Source: Syngnathus acus
Taxonomy: Eukaryota; Chordata; Actinopteri; Syngnathiformes; Syngnathidae
Assembly (NCBI RefSeq): GCF_901709675.1
Contig: NC_051089.1
Coordinates: 2,952,476-3,016,475 of the forward strand
DNA length: 64,000 bases
Reading direction: 5' to 3'
The translations under genes and the position numbers were made by a program. Positions 61,501 through 64,000 of the stretch are shown here, in pieces. The notes below the pieces were generated by a model. It was not told the origin of the DNA. It searched no databases and saw only the letters and a list, made by a program, of their open reading frames with translations. Position 1 is the first letter of the stretch. The number at the start of each line of letters is the position of its first letter.

Positions 61501-64000
61501 AACAAGACGATGACGCCGACAACCAGAGGACTGATCTGATATGGCATCGCCTAGCAACAGCCCGCTAAGCTCTTGGCAGCTGCTCGGTTGGGCCGCATAC
61601 AGATAAACGGCAAGACACACAAACCGAGATATAAACACACAAGAGTCGACTCATCGTTGATACGGTAAAAGTTAGGATTTAGTCAAACCAGGTATAAACC
61701 ATGTGTGTGATGAAGGTCCTATCCTGAAGAGATTTACTTTAGGGTTGAGAGGTCGTGAAGATTTCCTGCACATGATACAGATATGAATGTCATTGTGCTA
61801 TGTTTACAACAACATAACGCTGTGTAAGAACATCTTAAGACCATTGCGGCTTGATGTAGGGACAACTTCCAGCAGAAATATTTTTCTTATTATCCGGCTG
61901 GCGTTGAATTCACATTTTTCTCTTCACCTCACCGAGGCTCATCTTGCTGATGGGCGCTCAAAAACCCGTTTGATGAAAAGCGTGACATTAAATGACGATT
62001 TAAACGCCTCGTTCGGTGTCAGGTGCTTCGCTGGGAGTTGCTCCGGTTCAGCCGTTTTCCATCTGTGACCTCATTTCGCCTTCTCAAAATAGCTCAACGT
62101 GTGCGTCGCGAGGTCGGCGGGTGACATTTACAGCCCCCCCCCCACATTTTTTTTTTTCCTGGCGGTCTCATGAAAGCCGGGCGGACCCATTCTGCATCAA
62201 ACGTTGAGAGGCGGCATGATGCTCGGCCTCTCTGGAGTTGGAAGTGTGAAGTGGACGAGGGAGTCCACCGGACAGACCGGCACTGTGTCTTTGTGTTCAA
62301 TGTCCCACTTTCCAAAAAGAGATGGGGGTACTTTACATTTTCTCCCCCTCATTCCCCGGGTGTGCTCTGCTTTGCTAATGATGATTTGTGGTGGTAGCAT
62401 TAGAACTTAGCACAAAGGCTATAACTCAGCCTAAGTGCTCCCACTCTGACTCCCTGCAATGAGCAATAGGGGCTAAATTCGAATTTAAAATGGAGTCCAC
62501 TCCAAAGTCAGTTGCTAACTCACGAGCAGGGTGACACGGGGGGAAAAAGATGTACCTGATTTCCGTAGCGGGACGAACCCATGGGAATTTACTGTGAAGA
62601 CGGATAAACAGACCGAAAAGTCACATCAACTCTTCAAGAGAAGGCTAACGTAGAAACAATTGAACTGATTCCTGCGGCAAGACCCCCACCCCTATGTAAT
62701 TTGTAGACTGAGATCCGGGTCGATATCCATTTAGTCGTCGTTGTGCCGCCAATTTAAGAAATAAATGCCTCCCTCATAGATCGCTTGGTAACCCCCACAG
62801 GAAAAAAACAAACAATCCAAAAAGTGGAAATGGCAGATGTTTTGAACTCAGGTTTTGTCCCCATATCCAAAGCCTTAATTCTAATCTTGGAATCATTTTG
62901 AAAGTTCGTTTAACTCTTGGGCCTCTTTCATCCCGCTGCAATTGAGTAAATTAATGGCAGCGATGGTTGTTATTTTCTCAGTGAATCCTTAAACTAGAAG
63001 TGTACTGTACATTGGAAGTAGTTGAATTAGGATTATTCAGACCTTGAGCGAGGTCTGCACTCTTCTGCCATTGGTGCTTAAATTGGGACTTAATGATTTT
63101 ATAACCTAATTCAACAGTGCCATTGAAAAGCAAAAGACGTTGAGAGAACAATAAAGCACATTTTCTGCTGGCCTTGGGTGAACGCTTACTGCCAGCGGGA
63201 CCTTGACTCCTTTGTCAAGTGTTTTGTCTGTGCTAAATAAAACACACACAAACACACGCGCTCCTTCCGTGTGTGTCGCCATGGTAACATTCCGAGCTGA
63301 TCTCCATCAGCGTGGATCAAAGTCATTTTTGAAACTCGGCTCAAATTGCTTTCGCTTCTCTCGACGCGGTAATGCTGACATTGCTGTCAAGTAGCCTGCT
63401 TTCAATACGCTTTAGTAGGATTTCAGACAAAAATAGAACATTGGAACATTTTCATTGGGGGGAGGAAAAAAAAAAGCCTTTCAGAGAATGTTCTCAAAAT
63501 ATTCCAACCATTGATTTTTAATGCGCAAATGGATTTTGCTTTTTAATTGGCTTTTATTCGCCCATACTTTTTTCAACTTGTTTTTTAAAAAGAAGAAATT
63601 AGTCTCAATAAACAGAATGCTTCAGTGTGTGTTTTTGTGTACCAGTGTTAATGGAAAAGAACTATAATTTCCGAGCTTTTTTCATTTTTACACCATTATG
63701 TAAGACTATTAGGGAAAATTGAGTGTCCCTTGCAGTAGAAAACATTTTCTTTCCATCCACATGACACTACCATGATATACGATGATGTATAATTTGATGT
63801 GCCGAGACATATGTACTCTAAGTACCCGGACCCTTCAAGGCCCCTCTGAGAGCCACAAAAGCGTAATGAGGAAGATGTAATTAATTTTGAATGTTAAATG
63901 GGTTAGTCAAAGAGGGAGCCATTATCTTTTCCCGCGGAGTATCTCTGACAGGAAAATTTACAAAAATGAAAGAATATATGAGATAATTGCTCTCCTGTGT
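58517..64000. other. itfg1 intron extending to the right edge
   Basis: I searched the minus strand for the preceding ITFG1 exons (FG-GAP/VCBS motifs of the DxNxDGxxD type) and found none. Apart from a G-quadruplex-type tract at 60.07 kb and short CA runs near 58.0-58.1, 58.97 and 63.24 kb, nothing specific is recognisable. Confidence 0.6.
60066..60105 (+). other. G-quadruplex-type tract
   Basis: Four G-runs of 5, 5, 5 and 10 with spacers of 1, 6 and 6 bases on the plus strand, followed by a final GGG. This fits the G3+N1-7 quadruplex rule. The G-rich strand is the template strand of itfg1. Confidence 0.7.

Overview
The window is nuclear DNA from a ray-finned fish, most likely a teleost and probably a percomorph. 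The evidence is vertebrate gene content with GT/AG introns, very long (CA)n microsatellites, and dispersed repeats of the kind common in teleost genomes (an element with a GGAT-type tail at 6.8 kb, and a repeat opening with TCAAGTCAAGTTTATTTGTA at 7.96 kb). The species cannot be fixed from the sequence. Gene identities rest on recognised protein families. Exon limits were joined by hand, checking splice sites and reading phase at every junction.

Layout, left to right. (1) 0.6-4.1 kb, minus: the first two coding exons of rhpn2 (rhophilin-2, Rho-GTP effector); the rest of the gene lies left of the window. (2) 9.2-16.1 kb, plus: complete slc7a10 (asc-1 small neutral amino-acid exchanger), 11 coding exons, 496 aa, divergent from rhpn2. 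(3) 21.0-24.7 kb, minus: complete lrp3 (CUB/LDL-A receptor), 7 coding exons, 776 aa, tail-to-tail with slc7a10. (4) 25.36-25.43 kb, minus: tRNA-Thr(AGT). (5) 26.7-30.6 kb, minus: complete dnaja2 (type A Hsp40), 9 coding exons, 413 aa. (6) 33.9-39.3 kb, minus: complete neto2 (kainate-receptor auxiliary subunit), 10 coding exons, 595 aa. (7) 40.9-58.5 kb, minus: the last eight coding exons of itfg1, whose 5' half lies to the right of the window. From 58.5 kb to the end is itfg1 intron.

These genes are not an operon or a shared pathway. As I recall the human map, rhpn2, slc7a10 and lrp3 correspond to 19q13.11, and dnaja2-neto2-itfg1 to 16q12.1 in the same order and orientation. The window therefore joins two blocks that are separate in human, with the junction inside the 2 kb between lrp3 and dnaja2. 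That gap holds the tRNA gene and a hammerhead-like motif of the type carried by Penelope-like retroelements.

I found no undescribed multi-gene system. The more unusual signals are: CA repeats sitting directly on two consecutive itfg1 5' splice sites; two copies of a foldback minisatellite; a small palindromic element whose two ends are each palindromes and exact reverse complements of one another; a glycine-rich insertion in the neto2 tail; and a polybasic lrp3 C-terminus encoded by a purine tract.
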